Assembly (NCBI GenBank): GCA_028564705.1
Contig: JAPXFQ010002700.1
Location: forward strand, 145,182 to 209,181
Reading direction: 5' to 3'
Length of the DNA stretch: 64,000 nucleotides
From: Apricaphanius iberus
Taxonomy: Eukaryota; Chordata; Actinopteri; Cyprinodontiformes; Aphaniidae
Shown one piece after another: positions 1 through 11,040 of this stretch (position 1 is its first letter; every line of letters starts with the position of its first letter). The position numbers and the translations under genes were made by a program. The notes beneath the pieces are model-generated. The model was not told the DNA's origin. It saw only the letters and a program-made list of their open reading frames with translations, and searched no databases.

Positions 1-640
1 TGGAGACTCAGACTTTAACGAGGAGCATCTATGTTTGTTACTGCAGCAATGGAACTGCAGCCGAACCAGAGCGTTTGTTGCCCAACAGCTCTGCCCGCCC
101 CGGTCCTGCTCAGGCAGAGCAGATAGTAACCCTGCTTATTTTTTTTTCATACTTTACTTGAAGTCACTGCCACTTGTTCCGCCTGTGCTCTGATGTAAAA
201 TATTTTCTGTCTAAAATAAACAACTGCACAGTAAAATCATAGATTTCACTCAGTCCCCGTCTCTTCTTCACCTCATCTGGTCTGTGTGATCACTTCTGAG
301 TTTAATCTGGACTCTAAGAAATATGGAAAGGAGTGGGAATCAAACACTGAATTAAAATAACTGAACTTAAAGAACTTTAAGCAAATTTGGCTACTGTAAA
401 AAGAAAAAGGTGGGGGAGGGGTGGTGGTGGTGGGGGTGTTGATGTGGTCATTGTGAAACATCCACTTACCGTTATCAAGCTTAAATACTCAATATACTGG
501 GGAATTTCCTGAAATGTAATCATATACGTACATATATGCAGTTGTCTTGGTTTTATTTTTAATACCCCGTGCTTTAGTCTGTTTCCTGCTTTTGGAGCAG
601 TACTGGTCTGCTTGCCAGCCATTCACATATGCAATTGAAC
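1..640. other. No gene seen; low-complexity patch
   Basis: No coding region is supported here. A G/T-rich, purine-biased patch at about 405-440 gives a proline-rich reading on the minus strand, but this is low complexity and not a protein domain. The rest is ordinary AT-rich sequence. Confidence 0.5.
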
Positions 641-800
641 CACACCAGGGTTAGTTTCAATCGAACCAAGACCTAGGTTTTTAGGTGGACCAGTGTTTGA
701 TTGCACATTCATACTTCCCTAAACGAACCAGACTTTTGAGGAAAACAGACTAAAGTTTGATTTAAACAGAATAAACAGGGTTGGTGTGAATGCACCCTTA
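641..800. mobile_element. Possible DNA-transposon terminal fragment
   Basis: The stretch ends in GGTGTGAATGCACCCTT. This style of terminus (GGGTGCATTCACACC on the other strand) is common at ends of non-autonomous hAT or Harbinger elements in fish. I did not find a matching inverted partner, so family and limits are open. Confidence 0.3.
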
Positions 801-803
801 CGA

Positions 804-1891
804 TGTGTCCAGACCAAACGCGATAGGAGCGACTAGAGCTTCAGGTTTACATGTAAAATCAATGGAGGAGCGCGATGAAGCGTGACTTTGGGTCCCGCAA
901 CTTCTCAGAAGCAGATTTGCATTGCAAAAAAGCTTTTCTGCCTGATTTGCGTGAACAATTCGTGCTACAGATGTGATGGAAAATTCACTCTGCATTTTAT
1001 GTTGTGCATTTTGTGCATTCGCGTTCATGGCGTCTACCGCTAGAGTTGGAAAAATCTGAACTCCAGCGTTATATCGCTCAGCGTTCAACCAATCAGGGGA
1101 CAGAGTGTCAGTGATTCTGTGACTGTCATGGAGTCACAGCCTCAGCAGGACATGGAGTAAATACTGATAAAAAATGTGGCTCATCACCCCGAGCTACATG
1201 ACACAAGAAGTTTTCAATATAGAGACAGGAAAAAAAAATTATAAATAGGTTAAACTATTTAGACAGGAATGCTCTTAAGAGGTTTGTGGGTGGCTCTTAA
1301 AAGAGCCTTTGTTGCTGTAAAACACCTCTTGGTTTCCTGGTAGTAGCTCCCGCACCACGTCCCACGCTGCTCAAATATTATAAACTTTTACGAACCGCAG
1401 ACAGACAGCTGCTCGGTAATGTAGTTGGTGTGTCGGCAGGCGAAGCTTCACGGTACAAACTGGGCGAGCAGGTCACGTTCTCCAGGCGGTGAGGAGCCGG
1501 TGTTTATGAGAGGGGGCTCGCTGGTGTTTATGGATCCCTCCGCCGTAGCTAGACTGTATCTGTAGCTCACCAGACTCCCAGTCCCAGCTCTACCGAAAGC
1601 AAGGCCCAACCTATAATCCACTCTGTCCTCCATCAAATCGGAGACCATAGTCCATAATCCACCAGGCACTGCACTCTGGCACCAGCTCTGCTGCAGGCCA
1701 GGCCGAACGCGCTGTCCTCCGTCAGCTCAGTCCATAATCCACCGGCAGCTGCACTCTGGCCCCAGCTCTGCTCTCATATTTTAAGCGCATCCAGTTTGCT
1801 TTGTACAAGCTTCAAGGTGCGAATATGCATGCGAACAGCTAGATGTGTGTCGCACTTTTTCACTAGCTTTATCGCGTTTGGTGTGGACACA
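804..1891. mobile_element. Non-autonomous DNA transposon with 21-bp terminal inverted repeats
   Basis: The left end TGTGTCCAGACCAAACGCGA (804-823) matches the reverse complement of the right end around 1871-1891 with about one mismatch. Between them are no transposase motifs, only a direct duplication of about 44 bp (1648-1691 and 1729-1772) that begins AGTCCATAATCCACC. A second inverted pair, 949-985 and 1893-1930, is asymmetric: its left copy lies 125 bp inside the element but its right copy lies just outside the right TIR. This suggests a rearranged or nested insertion. The TIR style recalls PIF/Harbinger elements, but no clean target duplication is visible. Confidence 0.55.
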
Positions 1892-1930
1892 CAATTTTCC
1901 ATCGTATCTGTAGCGCGAATTGTTCGCGCT

Positions 1931-3474
1931 ACAACAACTACAAAAAGAAGGCATGATTGACAAAACACAATACTACCGGCTTTACCCCCAGGACTCAATT
2001 CCTTGCCTATATGGACACCACAAGATCCATAAAGAAGGGCCCTTGCACAGGCCCATTGTCAGCAGTATAAACTCTGTCACGTACAATATAGCCAAACACA
2101 TAGCTAATATCCTGGCACCTCTGGTAGGCAACACCCCACACCACATCCAAAACTCCATAGACTTTGTGAACAAAGTCCGGAATCTAAAAATGGATCCAGA
2201 TGAGACAATGGTTTCCTATGACGTGACTTCATTGTTCACCTGTATTCCTACCATGGAGGCTTTGGTCACAGTAAGAGAACGACTTACACAGGACAACTCC
2301 CTCCAAAACAGAACAAAACTCAAACCAGAACACATTTGCCAACTCCTGGAATTGTGCCTGAATACCACATATTTCCAGTTCAATGGCAAGTTTTATAGAC
2401 AGAAACACGGCTCCAATTGTGGCAAATTATACAAGGAGGTAGAGTGCAGAGCTTTGAACTCCTTTGAAGGAATAACACTGGTGCCACTAGTTGTTTAATG
2501 CAGAATAAAAATGAGACACTAACCTTGTCCTTAATAAAAATACCACTGGTTTAGATACGTAGATGACACATGGGTTAAAATCAAAACCAAAGAGGTGCAA
2601 GCCTTTACTGAACACATAAACTCAGTGGACAGAAACATCAAATTCACCAGAGAAGATGTCAAGGACAATAGTTTGCCCTTTTTAGATTGTGTCGTCCAGA
2701 GGAGAAAGGACAGAAGGCTCCACATTGGGGTATACAGAAAACCCACACACACAGACCAATACCTACTTTTTGACTCACACCACCCACTGGAACACAAGCT
2801 TAGTGTTATCAGGACCCTGCAACACAGAGCTGATAACATACCCACCAGCTCACAGGCCCAAGGGGAAGAACGCAAGCACGTGAGAGACACCCTCACAACT
2901 TGTGGTTACCCCAGCTGGACTTTTGTGAAAACTGCAGCTAATTCCAGAAGGAAAGCCAACAAAGTGGTTGAAAAAGAAAAAGAAAACAAACGAAACAATG
3001 TAGTCATTCCATATGTGTCTGGGATTTCTGAAAAACTCAGGAGGATTTTTAACAAACACAGTATCCCTGTGTATTTCAAACCCAGCAACACACTCAGACA
3101 GAGACTAGTACATCCCAAGGACAGAACACCACACACACACAAAAGCAACCTGGTGTATGCAATGAAGAATGCAAGGACCTCTACATTGGTGAAACCAAAC
3201 AACCACTGTACAAACGCATGGCCCAACACAGGAGAGCTAACTCCTCCGGCATGGACTCTGCTGTTCATTTACATCTCAAGGAGAAAGCCCACTCCTTTGA
3301 GGACAGCAATGTCCAGATATTAGACAGAGAGGACAGATGGTTTTAAAGAGGAGTAAAAGAAGCCATCTATGTAAAAGTAGAGAAACCATCGCTAAACAGA
3401 GGAGGAGGCCTGAGACATCACCTATGTCCAATTTACAATGCTGCACTTTCATCCCTCCCTTGGAGACTCAACAA
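1931..3474 (+). pseudogene. Penelope-like element: reverse transcriptase plus GIY-YIG endonuclease, broken
   Basis: Two overlapping-family fragments are readable. The first (about 1941-2495) contains RT sequence with HRPIVSSIN and the motif-A signature SYDVTSLFT, followed by TYFQFNGKFYRQKHG. A deletion or frameshift then removes the usual MGSP region. The second (about 2535-3323) starts with the catalytic FRYVDDTWV box (YVDD at 2556-2567) and continues through PFLDCVV, typical of Penelope-like RTs. After another frameshift near 3165, the GIY-YIG endonuclease module is readable (DLYIGETKQPLYKRM), interrupted by a stop near 3345 in what would be the WFERGVKEA stretch. This domain pair and order define Penelope-like elements, which retrotranspose through the RT and nick targets with GIY-YIG. 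The 5' part is missing and the copy is dead. Confidence 0.85.
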
Positions 3475-3512
3475 ATTAGCCTCTAACAATAGAAGACCCA
3501 GGATTTTTTGCT

Positions 3513-5070
3513 CTACCTATAAAGCCCACAGGTAAGCCGAAAGGCTGGATGGCCCCCTGTGAACCCTCCTTTTGTTATGTAAACCGGGCAATCACTGGGA
3601 CACCACAGGAGGGGGGATATGCAGAGCCACTTCACTCAAAACACCTTGACATAAAATGGGGGAGGGGGACAATCAGGTAGGAGCAGGATTGCTAACTGAC
3701 TGTCTGAGCAGAACATATGAGCTGAATCAAAATGTAATATATGTAGAAGGATGTAGACGTTATCAGAACCCTACAACACTGGGCTTCCAACATCCCCACC
3801 AGACACATAAGAAAAGTAATAGAACAGAACCACATCAAATAAAGCACTCAAAATCTGTGGTAGCCCCACTAGTCATTTACAGAATTGCTCATCAAGTTGA
3901 TATCTGTACAAGATTTATTTTATGTAACATTTTTTTCAAACTGAGATACACCCGAAACACATTTGATTTGTTATATTTAAGAATTTGTACATTGTTTTTG
4001 TCTGTTTTGCTCTTTCCCTCTATTTTCTCTTTTCCTGTCTCTCCCTGTCTCAACTCATAAAAACCAGACTGACTGTTGCTGTTTGCCCACACTGTGATGT
4101 TATGTTATGTCAAAGATATGATATTATATGTCTGATTTCAAAATATCAGTTATGTATTTGAGCAGTGGAAATACTCTGGAAATGCTAAGTTCCATTCGAC
4201 ACTGTACTGTTGAACATGCACGGCAAATGGAGCATGTGGACTGGTTCATGGCCCTCCCTGAACTAATGGCATTTATTGCTATTGTTATCTTGCGGGGGCT
4301 GACCAAGGTTCCATCACTGCATGACTGCTGGTCAGCAAACCTGGGAAACCCCCAGATCATGGCAACTATGTCCCGAAATCGCTTCCAAGAAATCATGCAA
4401 CACCTACGCTCATGCCACTCTGCGATGTATAGGCTGTTACAAATACACATGTGGCAAATGCAGAAAGGAGACGGCTTGGCAGTGCATGGATTGTGAGTGA
4501 TTATTGAAATGTACTCACCTCACTCATTGTTACATACTGTTTAGTTTTCTCTGTGTGCTTGAAAACTCAAATTTCCCTGAGGGAGTCACCCCAAAGGGAT
4601 CAATAAAGTTTTAAGCCTAAGTTCTAAGTCTCACTCACTTCCACTCTCTAACACTGTATCCTGATAATACTTTTTTATTATTATTATTATTAGTAAATAT
4701 CATGAAGGCCCAGTTGGGATAACCCCAGATTTTGAGTGCTTTATTTGATGTGGTTCTATTCTATTACTTTTCTTATGTGTCTGGTGGGGATGTTGGAAGC
4801 CCAGTGTTGTAGGGTTCTGATAACGTCTACATCCTTCTACATATATTACATTTTGATTCAGCTCATATATTCTGCTCAGACAGTCAGTTAGCAATCCTGC
4901 TCCTACCTGATTCTCCCCCTCCCCCATTTTATGTCAAGGTGTTTTGAGTGAAGTGGCTCAGCATATCCCCCCCCCTGTGGTGTCCCAGTGATTGCCCCGT
5001 TTACATAACAAAAGGAAGGTTCACAGGGGGCCATCCAGCCTTTCGGCTTACCTGTGGGCTTTATAGGTAG
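3513..5070. mobile_element. Long-inverted-repeat element inserted in the Penelope relic
   Basis: The segment 3513-3871 recurs in reverse complement at 4711-5070 with high identity over about 355 bp. The outer ends read CTACCTATAAAGCCCACAGG on the left and its complement on the right. The roughly 840-bp centre holds a piggyBac transposase relic and, near 4572-4612, a piece (GATCAATAAAGTT) resembling a LINE or other retroposon tail. Penelope sequence lies on both sides: the coding part ends to the left and the typical 3' end follows to the right, so this unit appears to have landed inside it. No TTAA duplication is visible at the outer edges, so the arms may not be piggyBac termini. Confidence 0.65.
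4128..4496 (+). pseudogene. piggyBac-type transposase fragment (DDE_Tnp_1_7 N-terminal part)
   Basis: About 120 residues are readable. The centre (FIAIVILRGLTKVPSLHDCW, then MSRNRFQEIMQHLR) matches the conserved N-terminal region of piggyBac transposases and PGBD proteins. There the sequence usually reads I-x-I-L-M/R-G and then M-x-R-x-R-F-x-x-I. The fragment ends with an in-frame TGA near 4496, far short of the roughly 550-600 residues of the family, and no catalytic Asp motifs are present. It sits in the spacer of the inverted-repeat element 3513-5070. It is a relic; the start chosen is only the first ATG of the readable stretch. Confidence 0.7.
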
Positions 5071-5420
5071 AAAAGCCAAATGGCTGCTCTCTGGTAGTTC
5101 TAGTGCTAATAACAGAAACGACTGTGACTCCAATGACTGTCGTTATAACACAATAGGGCACTAATGAAGCCGGAACCTAACCTCCACCAATAGGCGACAC
5201 GCCAACGACCGTCGTTAAGACATGGAGCACAAAGGATCCAATGACATAATGATTCTTGTTCAAGAGGTTAAATAGCTGAGTCTCCACACCAGTTAGTTGG
5301 ACCAGTCCCAGCCTGGTCAGCGGCGAGCATGAACTGATGAAGCCTCTTGGATAAGAGGTGAAACGTCTTCCAAGACAAATTACCAAGTCCAGTTGCGTTT
5401 GATTGATTGCGTAAATAAAA
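5071..5420 (+). mobile_element. 3' end of the Penelope-like element
   Basis: The part from about 5290 reads AACTGATGAAGCCTCTTGGA, then a GAGGTGAAACGTCTTCCAAG block and AAGTCCAGTTGCG. This is the familiar 3' end of teleost Penelope-like elements, in the same + orientation as the RT relic upstream. It supports the view that 3513-5070 is an insertion splitting one element. Confidence 0.6.
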
Positions 5421-5783
5421 TCTAAACAAACACTAATGCTGGAGAAATAAATGCTGGACCTTGTACATACCTTGCTTAACGTCTGTATAAGGAGGCCATC
5501 TGTGCTGCAAGTTGTATTCAGGTGGTCCAAATCATATCAAAATGCTCAAATAGAGCAGCCTGAGCCGTCTTAAAAGACGTATAAAAAAACAACATTCTCC
5601 ATAGTCCTCCGCCTCATTCTATGTTCATCCTGAGTTACTGCTGCAGTATTTATATGGCACATTTGCCAAACACAACAGCTTAATCCTTAAACCGCTGCAA
5701 TTTGCTGCTATTGTGGGTTTGTTTACATTCAGTTTTACTGGAAGTTCCCCCACTGCAGGAGGAAGCCCAGCTCTAAAACGATC

Positions 5784-7473
5784 GTGTTTCTTTAGTGCCA
5801 AAATCCGCACGCATAAAAACACTAATCAGTGAGCATAAAGATCACTCTCTGCTTGCTCGCAGTCTCTGTACACGCGCGCGCCGTCACTCTCTGCGCGCTC
5901 GGAGTCTCGCTACAAGCGCGCGCCGTCACTCTCTGCGCGTTCGCTGTCACTCTTCTGCGCTCGCTGTCCTACTTTTCCATGCCTTCTGCTCGCTTGCCTT
6001 TGTTGACTTTTGGCACTTTGGGGGCGGGCTTTGCATTGACGGACTGCCAACCCTCCTCCTTTCTGATTGGCCACTACTGTCTCCAGGTCAGAGCCAATCC
6101 GAGGCAGAGTAGGGCGGGTCATCATCAGACAAAAAAGAGGTAAGTTGAGGAACAGACAGATATGCTATGCTAGGCTATAACAGCAGTGGTTATGTTTCTA
6201 GTTACTATGAAAAATTGCTGACCCAGCACATAACATTCTCATAACCTGCCGTTATAGTGGTCTGATCACAGTGAAGGAAATCTGGCAGTTTCCTGGGGGA
6301 ATTTTTTTTCCCATGAAGCTATCATGGCTGAGCAAGTAAGTCTTACACAGTTAGCCTATCCCTCAGATTTTCTTTTGATATGATTTGATTTTATGACTGG
6401 ACCAGTGGGGTAGTTTGATTTAAAAAATATTTTTTTTTGTCAGTGGTATGTTTATGAGTTTTACATAAGTTACCAAAGTAAACAGTGTTTGATTTTATAC
6501 ATTGTCACAGATGTTGTTTACCCTGGTTGCCATTGAAATTTGGTGACTAAAACCATATAGTGTCTAAAATATCAGTTTCCCACTGCTAAAGTGTCCAACA
6601 GCCACAGAATGTCAAATAGGAGACAGGCTTTGTTCTCACCTCATACAAGCAGAGTCATCCCAAGCCCCCTGGACTGCAAAATTGTGGTTAAAAGTGGGCA
6701 GACGGTGTCTTCTAACTACAGCCCTGACACACTCATGATGGGGCTGTGCCAGATAAACTGGGATGTCTGGTAAAGCCTTACTTTACTTTAGTCTGGGTTG
6801 TTCACTGTAATGTAAATGTGTTCTTTTAAATCACATTAAAATCCTATTAATTAATTCTATTGATATTCTGTCATTAATTACAGTTCTACTAAATTGAAAT
6901 TATACTTGCAATTATAATATCAACAATTAGACCCACATGATAGTCCTGCAGAGCTGATATGAAGTAAACATACAGAAGCGGGTTCAGGTGGGTTTACTCT
7001 TGTGTAAAGGAGCACAACTGCAGATGGGGGAAAGAGAATAAATCGTTCCACATTGCTGCATACATTCTATATTTACATTTACAACTTTTTAATACATAAA
7101 TGAAAAGTGGTAAAATGTTTTTTAAAATAGACAAACAAGGAAAGAAAAAATATTTATTTTGCTGCCGCCAACCGCAATGATGACCCGCCCTACTCTGCCT
7201 CGGATTGGCTCTGACCTGGAGACAGTAGTGGCCAATCAGAAAGGAGGAGGGTTGGCAGTCCGTCAATGCAAAGCCCGCCCCCAAAGTGCCAAAAGTCAAC
7301 AAAGGCAAGCGAGCAGAAGGCATGGAGTAAGACAGCGAGCGCAGGAGAGTGACAGCGAACGCGCAGAGAGTGACGGCGCGCGCTTGTACAGAGACTGCGA
7401 GCGAGCAGAGAGTGATCTTTATGCTCACTGATTATGGTTTTTATGCGTGCGGATTTTGGCACTAAAGAAACAC
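5784..7473. mobile_element. Element with about 300-340-bp GC-rich inverted repeats
   Basis: The left arm 5784-6125 and right arm 7177-7473 are near-perfect reverse complements. The left arm is about 45 bp longer because a block around GCGCGCGCCGTCACTCTCTG is duplicated in it. Both arms carry ATTGG/CCAAT boxes and a CpG-rich stretch, unlike the AT-rich surroundings. Just inside the left arm is AAGAGGTAAGTTG, a good splice-donor match, which suggests that the arm once held a promoter and first exon. The central 1.05 kb has no recognisable transposase. Family unknown. Confidence 0.6.
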
Positions 7474-7959
7474 CATATAAAACAGCGCCTACACAGGCGG
7501 AGAGGTGAAATTGTTGCTCAAAGCTCTGGACTTTCTTATAATAAAAAGCCAGTGTGAATGCCAACCGCACCTGCTAAAAACAGCAACAATGTTGCAATTT
7601 TGTTCTTCACTCGAACTGAGTCTACTGGACTATCATGTGTGAAACCAGCCTTAATTGAAAGATCGGATTCTTGTGATTCAATTGATGTATGCCAATCAAG
7701 GATACATTCAAAAAAATAATGTGTAATTCAATCATTCAAAACCGCATATCATTGACAGAACAGAAGTCTGACGTCCATAATTCAACATGAACTGCCCCTC
7801 AAAACCATGACAATTTCCTTCCTTGTGTAAGACAGGTCAGTATTCCATATTTGCTGTGATGTGTTGCTGTCCTCCTGTACGATCAATTCAAATAATATTA
7901 AAACCTCCAAACGCCTAAAGGAATCTCTCTCATTTATTAAGAGTCTCAAAAATCCAATT

Positions 7960-8654
7960 ACACCGGTAATGCGTTACTTAGTGGCGCGTTACTCCTAATG
8001 TGACCACTTTTTCAGTAACGACTAACGCGTTACTATTTCCATATAGGTAATCAGATTAAAGTAACTTGTTCAAGCCACTGTGCGTTACTATTTTTGTAAT
8101 TTTCTTAAGCAAAAATATACATTTGGTCCATGGTGGCAAAAGCATTAAGAAAACAAGCGACAATGGCGGTAAATATGGTTTTACATACCTTCAACAACAC
8201 TGCTGCCGTCTTTTTCTGTTACAGTTCGAAACAGCTGATTATCTCCTTTATGGTCGTCATGTTTGTTTTGGTCTGAGCCTATAAGTCTGAGTTTTGTACT
8301 CTGTAACTGCCCCCTAGTGGAACTCTCCAGTAGTACATCCCCAAAAAACGTCTTGTTGCTTCATAGTTACTGGTGTCAACGTGAGGTTAAAAAGAAAGTA
8401 TATTTCTGGCTTTAGCCTACTGTTAAAATGTATTTCCAATAAAGTGAGTATTGGAAAAACTGGTTATTGTTTCTATGTTAAGGCAGTGGGAAGTGCTACT
8501 GGCAGCTGCTGAAAGTAACTACTAAAGTAACTTGTAATCTAACTTAGTTACTTTGAAAATAAAGTAATTAGTAAAGTAACTAAGTTACTTTTGGAAGGAG
8601 TAATCAGTAGTCAGTAATCATATTACTTTTTCAAAGTAACTGTGGCAACACTGT
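7960..8654. mobile_element. hAT-like MITE with TAACGCGTTACT repeats
   Basis: The two ends are rich in interspersed AGTAACTTAGTTACT and TAACGCGTTAC motifs, and the right end closes with TGTGGCAACACTG, i.e. CAGTGTTG on the other strand. This composition is typical of an abundant non-autonomous hAT-like family in fish. The left terminus is less clear. The short reading frame at 8066-8284 has no recognisable protein. Confidence 0.5.
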
Positions 8655-8666
8655 TCACTGTTATGG

Positions 8667-8973
8667 TGGAAATTAAGTGTTTGGTCACCTAGAAACATGC
8701 AAGATTCCGATTTCAGGCTCTCACAAACCTGTAACATTTTCTGGAAGTTGCTACTCTGTCCTCCATTTGTTACCTGTATTAATGGAACTTGGAACTCAGT
8801 ATCAGTATAAAAGACACTTGTCCACAACCTCAAACAGTCACACTCTAAACTATGGCCAAGACCAAAGAGCTGTCACAGAAGAACAGAAACAATTTTTAGA
8901 CCCACGCAAGTGTGGCAACACTTACTCTACAATAGGTAAGCAGCTTGGTGTGAAGAAATTGTGGACGCAATAA
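8667..8973 (+). mobile_element. Tc1/mariner 5' relic
   Basis: The sequence TATGGCCAAGACCAAAGAGC followed by GCTGTCACAGAAGAACAGAA and, later, AATAGGTAAGCAGCTTGGTG matches the start of a Tc1-type transposase gene. There the N-terminal helix-turn-helix normally reads MAKTKELS and ends in an IGKQLGV-like helix. It stops after the first DNA-binding helices and runs into a poly-A-like stretch at 8972-8987. The catalytic part is absent. Confidence 0.6.
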
Positions 8974-9196
8974 AAAAAAAAAAAAGACATACAAGACCAA
9001 TGCTAATCTCCCTCAGTCTGGGTCTGGATTGGAGTCCTTCGGAAGAAGTTTACTTCCAGTCGTAAACAGCGTATTTCCATATAATGAGTCAGTGAGGGCA
9101 GGAGATTTGCCACAAGTAATAAGGCATTGTCTGGCCAAAAACTCCTTCATTTAACCATGTGTTACTATTAATAGTCAGCGATATTCCCCTGTGAAT

Positions 9197-9388
9197 TCAG
9201 AATGTCTCACAAGTGCTGCTGTACAGTCGATTCCAGCTTGCACTAATCGTCAATTTAAATGACATCACAGCTGCCCGCCATTGCAGCGTTTGTCTGCATA
9301 GGCTGTGGCAAGGGAGCCTGTGGATGCTGAACTTAGTCCAGTTGGTCATTCGGCTCGTGCAATTTGGAAACACACAAACGCGAACCAT
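9197..9388 (-). pseudogene. Degenerate THAP zinc-finger fragment
   Basis: The 62-residue reading begins MVRVCVFPNCTSRMTNWTKF and continues SIHRLP, then LQWRAA. This matches the THAP pattern of an N-terminal C-x4-C pair, a Phe and Pro after the first strand, and a conserved Trp. The distal C-x2-H pair appears as TCETF, probably a small deletion of the usual C-x2-H-F. THAP domains bind DNA and occur both in cellular THAP proteins and in P-element or Harbinger-type transposases. No transposase follows, so the origin is undecided. Confidence 0.45.
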
Positions 9389-9429
9389 GTTGATGTCTGC
9401 GGTAGCAACTTCTGTGCCAACAAAGTAGT

Positions 9430-11040
9430 ATATAACGAAGTACTGAGATTAACTTGATTGACCAAATATTCATTTTCCACCCTAGCCCATCTATGGTCAC
9501 CCATGGGCTTCCATTTTTTTTTTTTTGCAGCTTTTTTATTTTGCCTCTGGGCAGAACCCTGCATTATGGTTCCTTATGTTTGTCATTTTTAATACTGAGT
9601 TAATATGGTAGGCCTCTATTTCTTATCACTTTGCCACAGAGGGTTATGTAGTTCTGTAGTTACATGCTTCTAAGTTCCATTTTTGCTTTCTGTAAAATCA
9701 TGTAATAAATCAACTTTAGACAAATTAAATTTTTATGTTTGTCAATCAAGTCAGAATTGTATAAGTCTGCATTGGGGTGCTCTGAAAAATTAATTTTTTC
9801 TATTGATTTTCTCTATGGGTCTGAAAAATATGGGCTTAACTGCTTTGATTAGAAAAAAGAAGAAAAATGATTTCAAAATCTTTTTATCAGTTTTACTAGT
9901 ATTCATATGCCATATTCCAGCCCAAGTTGCACATCTCTATATCCAACAAAATTTTTCTCATCCTGACATCTGTGGTTGCCAGAAATCACACACGGCCTCA
10001 TATAATTGCAGCATCATAAAATGAAACATAAGTGCATGAATGAACTTTGCAGCTTTAACTGTGAACTAAAAGAGCATCTGTAGCTTCAGCTGTGCTAACA
10101 GCCTGTCTGTGCTCTGTTGTAGTTCGGCCTTATAAAAATGTTCACAATGTTTTATCCTGTAGTATCTGCTCACAAACTCTGTTAGCAGTGTCATGTTTAC
10201 TTAGGACAAATTGAACCTTTCCTTAGATGTCATTCTGCACCAGTTTGAAGCTGATGAGCAGGCTATGAATTGTCCTGGTTATATCTTGTTCAAGGAAACA
10301 GTAAATCATTCTCTAGGTTTCTGAGTTTAGTAATTCATTGTAGGTTTTAAAACCAAATCTGTAATTTAATCATGAACCTTGGTATTACGTCTCGTGCTGT
10401 AAGAAGGATTCTATTGCATAATTAAAACAACCAGCAATGTATAAATGAGCTTAGCATGGTCTTAGAAGAGTCAGTGAAAGTAGTTCTTTATCCACGCTCT
10501 GTATCTGAATGTGGTTCTGTTCAGGTATAAGACAGCACTCTTTGGTACATTTTGATGAGAGAGAAGATGATTATGCTTTATAAAGAAACACAGTGGGATG
10601 GATCTGTCTTTTCATATTCCGACAAAGCTCTTCCAGCCAGCTTGTGCAGAGAGCTATGATCGTGACAGCCCACTGACAAACATAACATGAAGGTCACCTA
10701 TGCAACAGCTTTAGTGTCAGGAAGACAGACATTCTATGCATCGACAAAAATTTTGAAAACAGTTTAATTTTTAATTGTTGGGACAGACGCTGAATGTGTA
10801 GCAGATAAAGGCTGCCGCCACTGACTGCTTAGAAAAATAGCAAATGTTTTTTGGTATAAAGGGTGCAAGGGGCTTGTAAAAATGAAGTTGCTACATATTT
10901 TTAACTGAAATGTGTGACCCAATTATACATTCTCATCCTATTTTGGTCGTTTTGCTAAACTCACAGTTTACAGGTCAAAATTTAACATAAATAATTAGAT
11001 GAACCTAGCTTACCAATTTTTATAATGTGGGCTTCAACAG
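9430..11040. other. No gene seen
   Basis: AT-rich sequence without supported exons. Short reading frames are lysine-rich chance openings. It ends at the TA target of the Tc1/mariner element. Confidence 0.5.

Noticed and set aside
273..622. Proline-rich minus-strand frames
   Set aside because: They come from a GGTGGGGGT low-complexity patch.
3656..4060. ORF mirrored at 4700-4927
   Set aside because: It is the two arms of an inverted repeat read in the same frame; no family match and no conservation beyond the DNA.
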